Made by a program: the position numbers and the translations under genes. The notes beneath the pieces are model-generated. The model was not told the origin of the DNA and made no database searches. It saw only the letters and a list, made by a program, of their open reading frames with translations. Source: Wurfbainia villosa (Eukaryota; Streptophyta; Magnoliopsida; Zingiberales; Zingiberaceae). From it: a stretch of 64,000 nt of DNA. Every line of letters begins with the position of its first letter. Position 1 is the first letter of the stretch. The stretch covers positions 25,191,913 to 25,255,912 of the forward strand of contig CM046007.1 of assembly GCA_025175895.1 (NCBI GenBank). The letters run 5' to 3'. Positions 22,648 through 34,846 of the stretch are shown piece by piece.

Positions 22648-23883
22648 TGGAATGCTCGGAAGCTCATTGGCTCCCATGTCCCCGGATTAAAATTTTCACT
22701 AATTAAAACTAATCCGGATGGGGTGAGTTTCCTAAGTTCAACCAATTCATCGTCGTGCTAACGACTTGAGCGATCGCTTGAACAAACTAGTTGTTCAAGC
22801 AACAAAACTCTTCTAGTCAGTTAGCCGCGGAAGAGACGACGGACGGATCGCCGGTTTTTGTGTTTATCTTCAGGGTTCATGATTATACAAATACATATGG
22901 ATATAGACATGTATAATCAACACATACTAACATATAAATAAGAACATGCAAAGATCAATAATAAAACTTGTAAAAGTTTTATACTTCTCGATCTTCTATC
23001 GTATGTCCTAACCTCCTTGTAGACTTCGTGTGGGTGAAGATCCTCCACAAGTTGAAGCTTCCTAGATCTTCTTCAATCGAAAGAAAGAAGAACTCTCCTT
23101 CCCTTCTTGCTTGAGCCAACCACCAATCCACAAAGGATTGATGCTGCCGGCCCCAAGAATTGAGAGAACAAGATGGCCAACCAAGGAACCGAACTAGGGA
23201 ACAATCCCTAGCTCCTTTGTGCCGCCGGCCAAGAGGAAAAGAAGAGGAGAAGAGGAAATCGGTTGAGCCCCGACCAAGGTAGAAGGAAGAAGAGGTAGGA
23301 GCCGGCCACCCCTTATGAAGAAGAAGAACACCTCTCCTATAGTTGTCGCCCACCTTAGCTTCCAAACCCTAGCCGCCCAACCTCCTAAACTTCTAGGGTT
23401 TCTTGACGCCCAACAAAAGATAGGCAAAACCCTAATCCTCCTAGTGTTTCTTGCCGCCCAACCTTTTGATTGGCAAACCCTAATCTCCCTCAAAAACCAA
23501 CAACCTCTTGCCGCCCACCCTAAGCCACCCTTTTATAGAGTTAGAGATAAGCCTTGGTTTAATATCCACCGTTGATTCTAGGGATTTAATCTCAACCATC
23601 GGATCTAGAGATTTAATCTCAACCATCGGACCTAGAGATTTAATCTCCACCGTCGGTTCTAGAGATTCAATCTCAACCGTCGGTTCTAGAGATTTAATCT
23701 CAACCGTCGGTTCTAGAGATTTAATCTCAACCATCGGTTCTAGAGATTTGTTTTCCATCATTGGATCTAGAGATCATGAGGATTATATTAGGCTACGATA
23801 GGGACCATGAGGAGGAGTTGGATCTTGGCCACCCGATGGATCGGAACCACACAAACTTGATCCATCAATGATGTTCCATTCCA
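22648..23883 (-). repeat. E1 5' LTR
   Basis: Proposed LTR of 1236 bp. On the plus strand it starts TGGAATGCTC next to the primer site and ends TTCCATTCCA at 23883, giving a 6-bp terminal inverted repeat (TGGAAT/ATTCCA). On the minus strand a TATA box (TATAAAA, complement of 23531-23537) lies about 350 bp from the U3 start. The other LTR is outside the window, so the right boundary rests on the inverted termini and on the change to Sirevirus-like sequence at 23884. Confidence 0.68.
23559..23776 (-). repeat. 27-bp minisatellite in the E1 LTR U3
   Basis: Seven full 27-bp units start at 23577, 23604, 23631, 23658, 23685, 23712 and 23739, with partial units on both sides. The shared core is GATTTAATCTCAACC followed by an ATCGG or GTCGG variant. 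The array lies 20 to 240 bp upstream of the E1 TATA box, in U3. Units differ by a few substitutions each. Confidence 0.88.
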
Positions 23884-24237
23884 CTAGAGGATCATCATTG
23901 AATTACCTCACCAACCCCCATAAATTAATATGGGCTCCATATATTATTTGTACAAGAAAAACCAAGGCTAATAGGGAAGCCATCCCTAAGTCTAGCCATG
24001 GTATGTGTTTAGTGGCTAAGGACTTAAGAAAAACCAAGAAGGGCACTAAGAAGGTCATTGGAGGAGTTACCTCTAGAGTTGACCTAGGAAAGACCCAAAA
24101 GACTATGGCTTCAAAGCCTAAAAAGGTCATTAGGAAGGTATCTAGAGAGGTTATCCCTAGTGAATACCTTATTAACCCAAGGAGCTCCAATAGGTATTGG
24201 GTTCCTAGAAGCGTGATTGATTCACGCTAGATGGGTT
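23884..24237 (+). pseudogene. E4: Sirevirus-like pol fragment (uncertain)
   Basis: An open plus-strand stretch ends with a stop at 24228-24230. It is very rich in Lys/Arg/Ser and includes LTNPHKLIWAP, VAKDLRKTKKGTKK and, at the end, NPRSSNRYWVPRSVI. Basic segments ending in a WVPKS/WVPRS-like motif occur in Sirevirus polyproteins around the Gag-protease link, and this is my reason for the call; I cannot confirm it by alignment. Upstream sequence is replaced by the E1 LTR at 23883, and downstream the rest of pol is missing. Confidence 0.45.
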
Positions 24238-25815
24238 GGGGTGTGTCAACCCTAAGTGGATGGGTAGTTAACCTAGCCATGATGAGTTGACACATTAGGA
24301 TGTGCCAATATGCTTTAAGAAGTTTAAAAATAATTAAATTGGCATAAATAAGTCTTAGAAGTATAGGTGTGCCATTTTGGATTTATGGCACACTTGGGAT
24401 ATAAATGGCTTTAAGGCAAAAATGGACTTAACCCTAGAAATGACAATTTGGATTCAACACTTAGGTATTCTATACCTTAGCATATTTTACTTGCCATACT
24501 TTGTTTGCCTTGCCATGTCATGACATCATTTTCATTTTTATCTCTAAAAATGTCATGATCATGTTTAAACTTATTTTTATATGTCATGTATGCAAACAAT
24601 TTCATTCACATGCCATGACATCATGATTTAGGCACATGTTTAGTTATATCATATATATGCCATAATCATATCATACATAAAATAAAATTGCTTTAAGGAC
24701 TATGGCATGATTTGATTGGAATCAAATAATATTGCCTAGAAATATGCATGAGACCATTAAAGAATGAAAACCCACATCTCACTAGATTAATTGCCCTATA
24801 TGTGTTTTACACATCTAGATACAAGTGAGCTGGTAAGGAAAAAAGAATCAAAGGTTAAAAAAAACATTTTGAAAACATTTTGAAAAACCTTGGTGAAGCC
24901 TATCTTTTGATAGCTATCACCATTGAATGGGATGATACAAAGAGGGCTCTTTGTTGAAGCTTTTCTAAACTTTTAGACTTTGTATCAATCTGACTATTTT
25001 TTCGGTAAAATAAATTTTCAATATTTTTCACCCATAATAATTGTGATAAGTAATATACATACCAAATTTCAAGATTTTTCAACATATGTATATTTACATA
25101 CAAATTTCAGAAATTCATTTCTGAAATTCAGAAAACTGCAAATGTAGTTATCAGTTGACTGCCAGGGAGGCCAGTCAACTGATGTGGGAAGGAGTCGACT
25201 GGTAGCTGACAGAGTCGACTGGCACAGGCTAATTTTGAGTAAACCTTGGTGGTTAGGCCCATGTTCAGCTGTGTTTTGGTCCCCTAACTACTCCTAACCC
25301 TAGGACATGTTTGGGAGAGCATTAGAAAGGGTTGAAATCCATTGGACATGGATTAGGAGAAGTGTTTAGGGAGAGTATCAATTTTAAGGTGGATGAGAGT
25401 TCACTGTTGAACTTTGCCTTAATTTTGATTTGGTTAATGTTCCTATTGGCTTAGGGACTCTCCAAGGACTTTGTTGGTGCAATGGTCAAGGGGGAGCAAG
25501 CCTCTAGGGGGAGGTATCCATCATGGGAAGATGGATGTGTATTTCCTAATGGGAGGAAAATTGGATTGCCTCTCTTTAAGTGATATAGGACTAATCCCTA
25601 GAAAGATTGTAAGCATGTGTTTCCTCCAAGGGAGAGATTGTAAGATCTCATTGGGATATGAGACATTCATACCCTTGGAGAGGACCTTTTTGATATAATG
25701 TCAAAAAGGGGGAGAAGTTACCAAGTTACCAATTAGGGTTGGAATTCTCATTGGGATGTGAGAATTGCCAATATGGGATAATTGGTAGACTTGAGATGGT
25801 AGTATTGTCAATCAT
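24238..25815 (+). other. E4: 3' non-coding region of a Sirevirus-like element
   Basis: No credible gene. Several purine tracts of the type TCAAAAAGGGGGAGAA occur before the LTR (25485-25510, 25700-25715, 25814-25828), matching the multiple polypurine tracts known for Sireviruses. Repeated GTCGACTGG motifs occur at 25160-25215. ATGTCATG-type repeats are frequent at 24510-24680. A 75-codon open frame at 25471-25698 overlaps two purine tracts and is taken as chance. Confidence 0.6.
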
Positions 25816-25830
25816 CAAAAAGGGGAAGAT
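25816..25830 (+). promoter_or_regulatory. E4 terminal polypurine tract
   Basis: AAAAAGGGGAAGAT directly before the 3' LTR start. It is followed by GTTGGTGCAATCGG, the start of the E4 LTR; GTTGGTGCAA also opens the E6 LTR. Confidence 0.72.
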
Positions 25831-26115
25831 AGTTGGTGCAATCGGCCCAGGTTGACTCGAGTTTGACTCGAGCAGTATTTTGATGATAGACAGAACTTAT
25901 GACATGGGATTGTCATAGGAAAGTCCAACATGGAGTTGGCATGGAAAATCCAAGCATGGGGCTTGGTGTGGAAAGTCCAACATGGAGTTGGCATGGAAAA
26001 TCCAAGGATGGAGCTTGGTGTGGAAAAGTCCAAAGCATTGCGAAGCCGTGTGCTTGGTACTTGGTGAGAAATTCATTGCGAAGTTATGCACTTGGTGCAT
26101 TTGGGAAGTCTTGAT
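25831..26115 (+). repeat. E4 3' LTR, first part (U3)
   Basis: The LTR starts at AGTTGGTGCAAT (first base changed from T). A 52-bp unit occurs twice at 25923-25974 and 25975-26026 with part of a third. A CATTGCGAAG motif appears at about 26036 and 26072 and twice more beyond E5. The LTR is cut at 26115 by E5 and resumes at 34847; both parts together are about 1400 bp. Confidence 0.75.
26111..26115. repeat. E5 target-site duplication (TTGAT; partner 34842-34846)
   Basis: TTGAT borders both ends of E5, and the outside sequences join to one E4 LTR. Confidence 0.95.
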
Positions 26116-27922
26116 TGTAGGGAAATCTCGTATGCCAAATGGCATATGCGCAACGGAAAATAGGATCCCTTCCAAGTGATCCATGCGAAAGCAAACTCGT
26201 ATAAAATAAATTTCTCTAAACCAAACCTATCTTATAGGAGAGGATTACCTTTGTTGCGTGCCCTTGCTAATCCCACTTTTCCTTTCGGTTTGTTGGATCT
26301 TTAGCACGTTCAAGTGTCCGTGCCTCTATACGTATCCACACGAGCACGCTCTTGTCTCACAAAAGGAAAACTAGAAGAGCTCTCCTTTACTTCTTGCTAG
26401 AGAAGTCCCTAAAGGAGAGGAAGAGAGGGAAAAGGAGAAAGGAAGAAGAAGACTCCTCTTCTTGCTAGCCTACACTCACAAACCCACACAACTAAAGCTT
26501 CCACCAAGCTCTCTCACAACCACAACACCAAAAACTCACTATGGCCGGCCACTCCATGGAGCCTTTTATAGGGTTGGAAAAACCCTTCCACCTCCTTCAC
26601 ATTCAATGCAATCCATTGCATTGAGACACACTCAAAAAGGATTTGGCTTCCTTGTTTGGCCGGCCACTTAAGGAGACAAAACCATTTTGTTTCCTTCCAC
26701 CTTAACTAGCTTAGGTGGATGATTAGGTGGCATGCTTATGTGGCATTCTTATGTGGCATTCATGCATGTTGAATTAATCTTATTAATTCAATTAAGCTTA
26801 TGTTATCATATTGAATTAATCTTATTAAATCAATAAGGTAACATATTGAATTAATCTCATTAAATCAATTAGCTAAAATTTTCATTAAGCTTAAAGTCCA
26901 AAAACCATTTTGTACTTAAGCTTATTCCCATATTATTCTAGTCAAACTAGAATACTCTAATTCCTCTAATTATCATGCTCTTTATGTGTGACCCTATAGG
27001 CTCTCATAACGTTGGCAGTGGACCTAAACTCTTTTAGATACACAAGCAATGAGCGGCATCTAGCAATACATCATTGCTACCCAAGTTACGAGATAAGTCA
27101 AGATCCGACTAACCTTTCCGTGACTACTATAATATATGACCGTGTCCTTCTATCCTTGATATCAGATTGATCAATGAGGCATAGACCTTGTCATCCTCGA
27201 TCAATCTATGTGTTTCTTGATCCCTGAGTAAACTAACTCAAACAAATGAGCTCAATATCTCATATTGACTCATTCGAGCATGGCCATGCGTTTTAGTAGT
27301 TCTACTCAATCAAGGGGCCCACCGATATCACTCTCGTCATATGATAGGGATAGATCCCATCTACATCACTCACATCCCTCCGCATAATTTGTTATATACC
27401 CAAGAATCGCTTTATGGTCCACCTCTACGGGTGACGTTTGACGATACCAAAGTACATAACTCCTTATGTAGGGAACCGTAGTGACTTCGTGTCCGAGGAC
27501 TATTCATACCAATAGTCACATGAGAAAGTTTATGACACTCATATAACGATCCATGAAACTTTCTCATGGCGTGATTCGGTATATATTCTCCAATATATAC
27601 CCATGTGTCAACTTGATATCATATATCCATGACTTGTGAGATCAAGTCATCAATTGACCTACATGCTAGTCTTTATGTATTAATATTGCCCTTGCATATT
27701 AATACTGACTAGAACATTTAGGAAAGTGTTCTCTCTGACCTCTCATAATCAATTCCGCAATTGATGTCTGTAGATAAGAACCTACTTTTCTAGGGCATTA
27801 TTATATTTAAATTAATGCACAAGCAAGATGTAAATATAATAACCAATTTTGCCTTTATAGAATATGATAAAAATGTTCCCTATTCAACCATCACATGATT
27901 GGTTCTAGGGCTTTAACTAACA
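26116..27922 (-). repeat. E5 3' LTR
   Basis: LTR of 1807 bp, TGTAGGGAAATC to CTAACA on the plus strand. The TATA box (TATAAAAGG on the minus strand, complement of about 26561-26570) is intact here. From about 27420 to the end it differs from the 5' LTR by many small indels, whereas before that the two are nearly the same. Confidence 0.94.
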
Positions 27923-27934
27923 ATCTCCCACTAG
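27923..27934 (-). promoter_or_regulatory. E5 polypurine tract
   Basis: The minus strand reads TAGTGGGAGAT directly before the LTR start TGTTAG, a short purine tract at the expected place. Confidence 0.75.
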
Positions 27935-29384
27935 CACTAGTACCAATCACTATGATATCTAATACCTAGTGACCTAGTGTGACCATCATGCTTCCTCCGC
28001 GTAAAGCCTTGGTCAATGGATCTGCGATGTTAGCTTACGCGACTCTGCATATCCTCACATCTCCTCTATCGATGATCTCGAATGAGATGGAAGCGCCGCA
28101 GATGTGTTTGGTCCGCCGATGTGATCGAGGTTCCTTAGCTCGCGTAATAGCCCCATTGTTGTCACAATAGAGGTCTATTGGATCCGCAATGTTAGGAACT
28201 ACCCCAAGTTCACGATGAACTTGCGGAGCCAAATACCTCCTTTCACGTGATCGATGGCGCAATATACTCTGCTGTAGAATCAAGAATCGTGTCCTCGCTC
28301 GAACTCTTCCACCACACTCCACCATTCGTGCAAAACACGCACTCGATTGCGATCTATAGTCATCCTTGTCCGCTTGGAAGCTTGCATCATCGTAACCCTT
28401 TACGATTAGCTCCTCATTGCCTTCCAAATATCGTGAAATATTCTTTCGCTTCTTCGTAAGTACTTAAGAATATTTTTGATCGCTATCCGCTGACTTTCAC
28501 CGATCCGATCGTATCTACTCGTCATGCTCAAAGCATAGACGTCGGACGAGTACAAAGCATGGCGTACATGATAGACCCTATAGTGATGCATAAGGGATCT
28601 TATCCATGCGATCTCTCTCCTCCTTAGAAGAGGGACATTGAGTCTTGAAAGACTCACACCATGTGATAAAGGCGAAACCCTTTCTTAGAATTTTGCATAG
28701 CAAAACGATCTAGCACTTTATCAATGTATGTACTCGACTTAGGCCAAGTAATCTTCTAGATCTATCTCTATAGATCTTGATGCCTAGAATATAGGCACAC
28801 CTAAGTCCTTCATCGAGAAACAATTCCCTAACCACATCTTCACAGCATCGGAGTGAGGGAATATCATTTTCGATGAGAAGTATGTCATCTACATACAAGA
28901 CAAGAAATACAATCAGGTTCTCCCACTATTTCTCTTGTAGACACAAGGCTCATCTTCATTCTTGATGAAACCAAACTCTTTGATTGCATCATCGAATCAA
29001 GATTCCAAATGAGAGGCTTGCTTTAGTCCATAAATGGACCTTTGCGCTTGCATACCTTTCAGATGCTTTGGATCTTCAAAACCCTCGTTGTGTCATGTAC
29101 ACATCCTCGAGTAGCTTTCCATTCGTAAAAGCGGTTTTGACATCCATCCGCCAGATCTCATAATCATGGTAGGTCGCAATAGCAAGTATGATCCGAATGG
29201 ATTTAAGCATCGCAATCGGTGAAAAGGTTTCTTCATAGTCAATACCATGAATTTGTTTGAATCCTTTAGCCACCAATCTACCTTTATAGGTATGCTTATT
29301 ACCATCCATGTCCCTTTACTTTAAAGACCCACTTACACCCAATGGGTTTTACCCCTTCGTGGATCAACCAAAGTCCATACTTGG
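27935..29384 (-). pseudogene. E5 pol: reverse transcriptase and RNase H (broken)
   Basis: RT is open at 29309-29076 (TYKGRLVAKGFKQIHGIDYEETFSPIAML and DVKTAFTNGKLLEDVYM) and again at 28898-28710 with the catalytic YVDDILLI close to its start, LGIKIYRDRSRRLLGLS after it. RNase H remnants lie at 28427-28035 with DDASFQADKDDYRSQS and the catalytic YCDNNGAI. Frameshifts are dense from 29000 to 27940, often at CAG/CTG trinucleotides, while the integrase half of the same gene is much cleaner. Confidence 0.85.
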
Positions 29385-30542
29385 TTAGTGTACATGGATT
29401 CCATTTCGGATCTCATGGCCTCTAGCCATTTCTAATCTGGGCTCATCATAGCTTCTGATAGGATGTAGGCTCGCCAAGATCGACAAGCAATACTTCACCG
29501 TTGTCACCAAGAGAAAAGAATATCTCTCGGGTTGACGACGGATCCTATTAGATCTACGAAGAGGTTGGTCTACTTGAATAGGTGTTTGCTCCACAACTCT
29601 TTGGGCAACAAATTCCTCATCCACAACACTTTGTGGTGTCTGTTCATTTTCTATCGAAGCCTTAGTGTTATCATCATCTTGAACTTCTTCAAGATGAATT
29701 TTACTCCCACTAGTATTTCTAGAAATAAATTCTCTTTCTAGAAAGACGATTTCGCAACAAACACCTTGCCAAGTGTGGGATTGTAAAAGTAATATCCCTT
29801 AGTTTCCTTGGGATATCCTACAAAATAACACTTATCCGATTTGGGTCCTAGTTTATCCGAGACTTGACGCCTAACGTAAGCTTCACAACCCCAAATCTTT
29901 ATAAAAGACATTTTGGGACTCTTCGGTCCATATCGTATATGGTGTCTTTTCTACGGCTTTTGATGGAACGCGATTAAGTGTGAAAGCTGTCTCTAGAGCT
30001 AAACCCCAAAAGGAAGTAGGTAGATCAGTCTGGCTCATCATTGATCGTACCATATCTAATAGAGTACGATTTCTCCTCTCAGATACACCATTCCATTGTG
30101 GTGTTCTAGGTGGAGTGAGTTGGGATATTATCCCACACTCAGCCAGGTGATCACGAAACTCTTGACTAAGGTATTCACCACCTCGATCTGATCGAAGTAG
30201 CTTAATACGCTTACCAAGTTGGTTTTGTACTTCATTCTTGAATTCCTTGAACTTTTCAAAGGATTCTGACTTATGTCTCATCAAATATAAGTAGCCAAAT
30301 CTACTCATATCATCAGTGAAAGTAATAAAGTACTTATAGCCTCCTCTGGCTTCGACATTGAAAGGGCCACATACATCAAGATGTATGAGTCCTAACAAGT
30401 CCATCGCTCTCGCCATGCCCACTAAATGGAGTTTTAGTCATCTTTCCTAAAGACAAGACTCGATACCTCATATGATTCAAAATCAAATGAGTCCAATAAT
30501 CCATCTTTATGGAGTTGGGATATGCGTTTTCATTTATGTGAC
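29385..30542 (-). pseudogene. E5 pol: integrase (core intact)
   Basis: The catalytic core is open at 30422-29883: LIHLDVCGP (first Asp), YFITFTDDMSRFGYLYLMRHKS, LLRSDRGGEY (second Asp) and NGVSERRNR (Glu), so the D,D(35)E triad is complete. The zinc domain at 30540-30440 is frameshifted, but CESCL-like sequence is visible. After 29883 the C-terminal part with a GYPKETKGYYF-like stretch (about 29830-29780) is in another frame, followed by the RRSNRIRRQPERY linker (29570-29520) before RT. Confidence 0.87.
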
Positions 30543-30990
30543 CTAGGCGATAAAGCTGTAGAGATATGTCTGGTTCAAATCATTCGATTTGAACCGTTTG
30601 GTATTTACGTTATAAATTGGGTTATCTAAATCTAGAACATAGAGGCCATTCATAAGTGGTGCATTACAATAGAACATTTCATTTAAATAAATGGAACAAC
30701 ATTTTTCCTTTATTATAAAAGAAAAGTTTTTCTTTTCTAAACAAGATACAGAAATTATGTTCTTTGTTAATGCAGGTACATAGAAGCACTCCTCTAGTTC
30801 TAAGATAAGCCCAGTGGGCAAAGACAAAGAATATGTTCCTACAGCTACAACAGCAACTTTTGCGCCATTGCCTACTCGTAGGTCCACTTCGCCCTTTGCC
30901 ATTATTCTACTATTTCTCATCCACGCACATTAGTACAAATGTGAGATGCACATCCGGTATCTAATACCCATGTAGAAGAAATAGATAGAT
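30543..30990 (-). pseudogene. E5 pol: aspartic protease region
   Basis: STWVLDTGCASHICTN carries the intact DTG active site at about 30960, in frame with gag. A frameshift just after TNV is followed by an open stretch at 30920-30543 with VDLRVGNGAKVAVVAVGTYSL and LELEECFYVPALTKNIISV. The domain order and spacing equal those of the alpha family, but the sequence is clearly different. Confidence 0.85.
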
Positions 30991-31837
30991 TAACTTCTAT
31001 AACGTGTATACCTGAGGCAGAAGTCCCACTTCTCTTGTTCTTTACTTCCTCAAGGTAGACTTTGCAGTTCCGCTTCCAGTGTCCAGTCTCACCGCAATGG
31101 AAACAGTCCCCTTCCTTAGGTACTTTACCTTTACCCTTTGAAGTGGATGAATTGGCCTTGCCTTTGGCTTGGGTCTTACCCTTGCCTTTGCGCTTACCTT
31201 TCTCCTTCTTGACCATTAGTACATTACTAACTTTCTTCTTGAGATTTGGTTCAGCAGTTCTCAACATGCTGAGAATCTCAGGCAAAGGTTTATCAATTTC
31301 ATTCATGTTATAATTCATGACGAATTGATTGTATGCTTCCAAAGAACGATTGCAGGATAACATCATTGCCCAATTCTTGGCCTGGAAAACCTAGTCTTCA
31401 AGGTTCTCAACGCTCTAATCATTTTGAGTACGTGAGTTCCTACAGTGTTCCTTCTTGCATCTTGCATGCAAAAAGAGCCTTAGACACTTCAAAACGCTGC
31501 GCCTAGCTTGTCCTTGATATAGTTGTTTCAAATGCTCAACCATATCATAGGCATCCATGTTCTCATGTTGCTTCTGAAGCTCAGAGTTCATGGTGGCAAG
31601 CATAAGGCATGACACATCTAATGCGTCATCTTGATGCTTCTTATAAGCATCCTTTTCAGCACGAGTGGCCGTAGGGGCGGGTATTTCAGGGATTGACTGC
31701 TCTAGGACATACAGTTTACGCTCTTGTTTGAGGATAATCCTCAAGTTCCTATACCAGTCAAGAAAGTTTGCTCCATTGAGCTTGTCCTTCTCAAGGACAG
31801 ATCGCAAGTTGAGGGGGTGTGTCGTGTTAGATGACAT
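30991..31837 (-). pseudogene. E5 gag
   Basis: Starts at the ATG complement 31835-31837 and is open for 140 codons. The N-terminal domain (LRSVLEKDKLNGANFLDWYRNLRIILKQE) and the UBN2-like part (MVEHLKQLYQGQARR) are well kept. A frameshift near 31490 and another near 31330 break it; the rest is open from 31366 with QFVMNYNMNEIDKPLPEIL and a very Lys/Gly-rich tail. The knuckle CFHCGETGHWKRNC (about 31090-31050) has all four zinc ligands. It has more basic residues than alpha gag. Confidence 0.88.
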
Positions 31838-33002
31838 GGTGATCTACAACATTAAAATGTAAAGTTAAGTATCATACCTAAATCATTTAATTAGGCCTTT
31901 AATTAAATGAGGCTCCCACTAAATTCTCATAGCTACTATTTAGCTATAAATTTATATGGGATAAAGATCCATATCATAATTCGTCTTGAGTTAGCTTTGG
32001 CTAATCGCCCAAGACGTAGTATAATTAGGTAGGCAATCTTTTGCCAATTACATCTGATGTAACTCTTTAATAGCTTTGGTTAAGTTTTAGATTAGTTTAG
32101 TGTTTATTCCTAAACCAGCTTCCAGGCTGTGGCGAGGCACAGGGGCCTTCTTGGATATCGGAGCAACGACCACTTCTAAGACAAAGCCGATGTTCGAAAT
32201 CACACAAAACTAATGTTAACACTTATGTTCAAAGCTAATATATGCCTCTACTTTCTTAACCAATTAAGAAAACACTTAATTAAGTCTTAACTAAGACTGA
32301 TATGGACATCACGATTGTCCACTCGCACTTCTCCAAGATAAAATGCATTGCTTTGCTTTGGCAAACCCAATAACAAATGATCGAGGAAGTAGTGAGTACC
32401 AACTTTGGTAGGCATATCGCTTAGACTTATTAAGAAATAAACATGTATCATATACATATTAGCATACATCACATATAAGCTAAACTAATCATGCATCACA
32501 TACAAGCTAAACTAACATGCATCACATACATATTAAACTAACGTGTCATGGTTATGGCCCTTATTCTACAATCTTCTCAAGCCAATGAAAAGATTGATTG
32601 GTCAGCCTAGGATAGCATCTTCTCCTAAGTGCTTCCTTTTGGTTGTCTTGTGTGTTGACTTCCTCCTTGTAACCTCATCTTCCAATGGACCCTCCATCCT
32701 TGTTTTGTACATTACAAAAGGAGAAATACTGAGTTACATTCGAGTCTAAAACTAATTTTACAACAAGAATATTAGGAGAAAGGCACGACACGCAGCCGTA
32801 TTAAGAATTACAACACACAATCACAAACTTTTTGGGACTAGGCCATAACCATGCACCATGTCATTTTAACTTTTAAAGACATTGGATATTTTATTATGTT
32901 TGAAAATTTGCTAATGCAATTATCAACTCATAATAAAATTTATCCTACTTCTATATCACATATAAAATAGAGAAAACCTATTTTTATACGATCTTTCGCA
33001 AG
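31838..33002 (-). other. E5 untranslated leader
   Basis: About 1.17 kb between the primer site and gag with no coding signal. A short tandem of ATGCATCACATACAAGCTAA-type units lies at 32465-32545. No copy of the alpha hairpin motif was seen. Confidence 0.65.
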
Positions 33003-33016
33003 TGGCTCTGATACCA
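33003..33016 (-). promoter_or_regulatory. E5 primer-binding site (tRNA-Met type)
   Basis: The plus strand reads TGGCTCTGATACCA one base from the 5' LTR start, so the minus strand has the intact TGGTATCAGAGCCA primer site. Confidence 0.92.
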
Positions 33017-33017
33017 C

Positions 33018-34841
33018 TGTAGGGAAATCTCGTATGCCAAATGGCATATGCGCAACGGAAAATAGGATCCCTTCCAAGTGATCCATGCGAAAGCAAACTC
33101 GTATAAAATAAATTTCTCTAAACCAAACCTATCTTATAGGAGAGGATTACCTTTGTTGCGTGCCCTTGCTAATCCCGCTTTTCCTTTCGGTTTGTTGGAT
33201 CTTTAGCACGTTCAAGTGTCCGTGCCTCTATACGTATCCACACGAGCACGCTCTTGTCTCACAAAAGGAAAACTAGAAGAGCTCTCCTTTACTTCTTGCT
33301 AGAGAAGTCCCTAAAGGAGAGGAAGAGAGGGAAAAGGAGAAAGGAAGAAGAAGACTCCTCTTCTTGCTAGCCTACACTCACAAACCCACACAACTAAAGC
33401 TTCCACCAAGCTCTCTCACAACCACAACACCAAAAACTCACACTATGGCCGGCCACTCCATGGAGCCTTTGATAGGGTTGGAAAAACCCTTCCACCTCCT
33501 TCACATTCAATGCAATCCATTGCATTGAGACACACTCAAAAAGGATTTGGCTTCCTTGTTTGGCCGGCCACTTAAGGAGACAAAACCATTTTGTTTCCTT
33601 CCACCTTAACTAGCTTAGGTGGATGATTAGGTGGCATGCTTATGTGGCATTCTTATGTGGCATTCATGCATGTTGAATTAATCTTATTAATTCAATTAAG
33701 CTTATGTTATCATATTGAATTAATCTTATTAAATCAATAAGGTAACATATTGAATTAATCTCATTAAATCAATTAGCTAAAATTCTCATTAAGCTTAAAG
33801 TCCAAAAACCATTTTGTACTTAAGCTTATTCCCATATTATTCTAGTCAAACTAGAATACTCTAATTCCTCTAATTATCATGCTCTTTGAGTGTGACCCTA
33901 TAGGCTCTCATAACGTTGGCAGTGGACCTAAACTCTTTTAGATACACAAGCAATGAGCGGCATCTAGCAATACATCATTGCTACCCAAGTTACGAGATAA
34001 GTCAAGATCCGACTAACCTTTCCGTGACTACTATAATATATGACCGTGTCCTTCTATCCTTGATATCAGATTGATCAATGAGGCATAGACCGTGTCATCC
34101 TCGATCAATCTATGTGTTTCTTGATCCCTGAGTAAACTAACTCAAACAAATGAGCTCAATATCTCATATTGACTCATTCAAGCATGGCCATGCGTTTTAG
34201 TAGTTCTACTCAATCAAGGGGCCCACCGATATCACTCTCGTCATATGAGAGGGATAGATCCCATCTACATCACTCACATCCCTCCGCATAATTTGTTATA
34301 TACCCAGTAATCGCCTTTATGGTCCACCCTGTTACGGGTGACGTTTGACGATACCAAAGTACATAACTCCTTATGTAGGGAACCGTAGTGACTTCAGGTC
34401 GGAGGACTATTCATACCAATAGTCACATGAGAAAGTTTATGACACTCATATAACGATCCATGAAACTTTCTCATGGCGGGTCAGTTTAGTATATATTCTC
34501 CAATATATACCCATGTGTCAACTTGATATCATATATCCATGACTTGTGAGATCAAGTCATCAATTGACCTACATGCTAGTCTTTATGTATTAATATTGCC
34601 CTTGCATATTAATACTCGACTAGGAACATTTAGGAAAGTGTTCTCTACAGCCTCTCATAATCAATTCTGCCAATTGATGTGCTGTAGATAAGAACCTACT
34701 TTTCTAGGGCATTATTATATTTAAATTAGCTGGCACAAGCAAGATGTAAATATAATAACCAATCCTTTGCCTTTATAGAATATGATACAAAATGTTCCCT
34801 ATTCAACCATCACATGATTGGTTCTAGGGCTTTGACTAACA
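33018..34841 (-). repeat. E5 5' LTR (promoter copy, TATA lost)
   Basis: LTR of 1824 bp. At the TATA position the minus strand reads CCTATCAAAGG (complement near 33467-33476) where the 3' LTR has CCTATAAAAGG. Because this is the promoter LTR of E5, transcription from it is probably weakened. Otherwise it is clean and almost identical to the 3' LTR over the first 1.2 kb. Confidence 0.93.
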
Positions 34842-34846
34842 TTGAT

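Larger units (their letters stand above)
26116..34841 (-). mobile_element. E5: full-length Ty1/copia retrotransposon, second family
   Basis: A complete element of 8726 bp on the minus strand. LTRs are 26116-27922 and 33018-34841, and the target TTGAT is duplicated at 26111-26115 and 34842-34846. Gag, CCHC knuckle, protease, integrase, RT and RNase H run right to left. The two LTRs differ at only about eight bases plus a 2-bp indel over their first 1.2 kb by eye, so the insertion is recent. Frames are still broken, and the 5' LTR has lost its TATA box. Gag (LNLRSVLEKDKLNGANFLDWYRNLR) recalls the Angela/BARE-1 group. Confidence 0.95.

Noticed and set aside
22979..23365. 128-codon minus-strand open frame in the E1 LTR
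   Set aside because: It lies in R/U5 of the LTR downstream of TATA with low-complexity AAGAAG/CTTCTT content. No homology recognised and no Gag or Pol link.
23480..23761. Open frame coding a perfect nine-residue repeat (SLEPTVEIK type)
   Set aside because: It is a by-product of the 27-bp minisatellite, whose unit is a multiple of three; both strands are open for the same reason.
23559..23776. Regular repeats considered as a CRISPR-like array
   Set aside because: Units are directly adjacent without unique spacers, and the context is a plant LTR.
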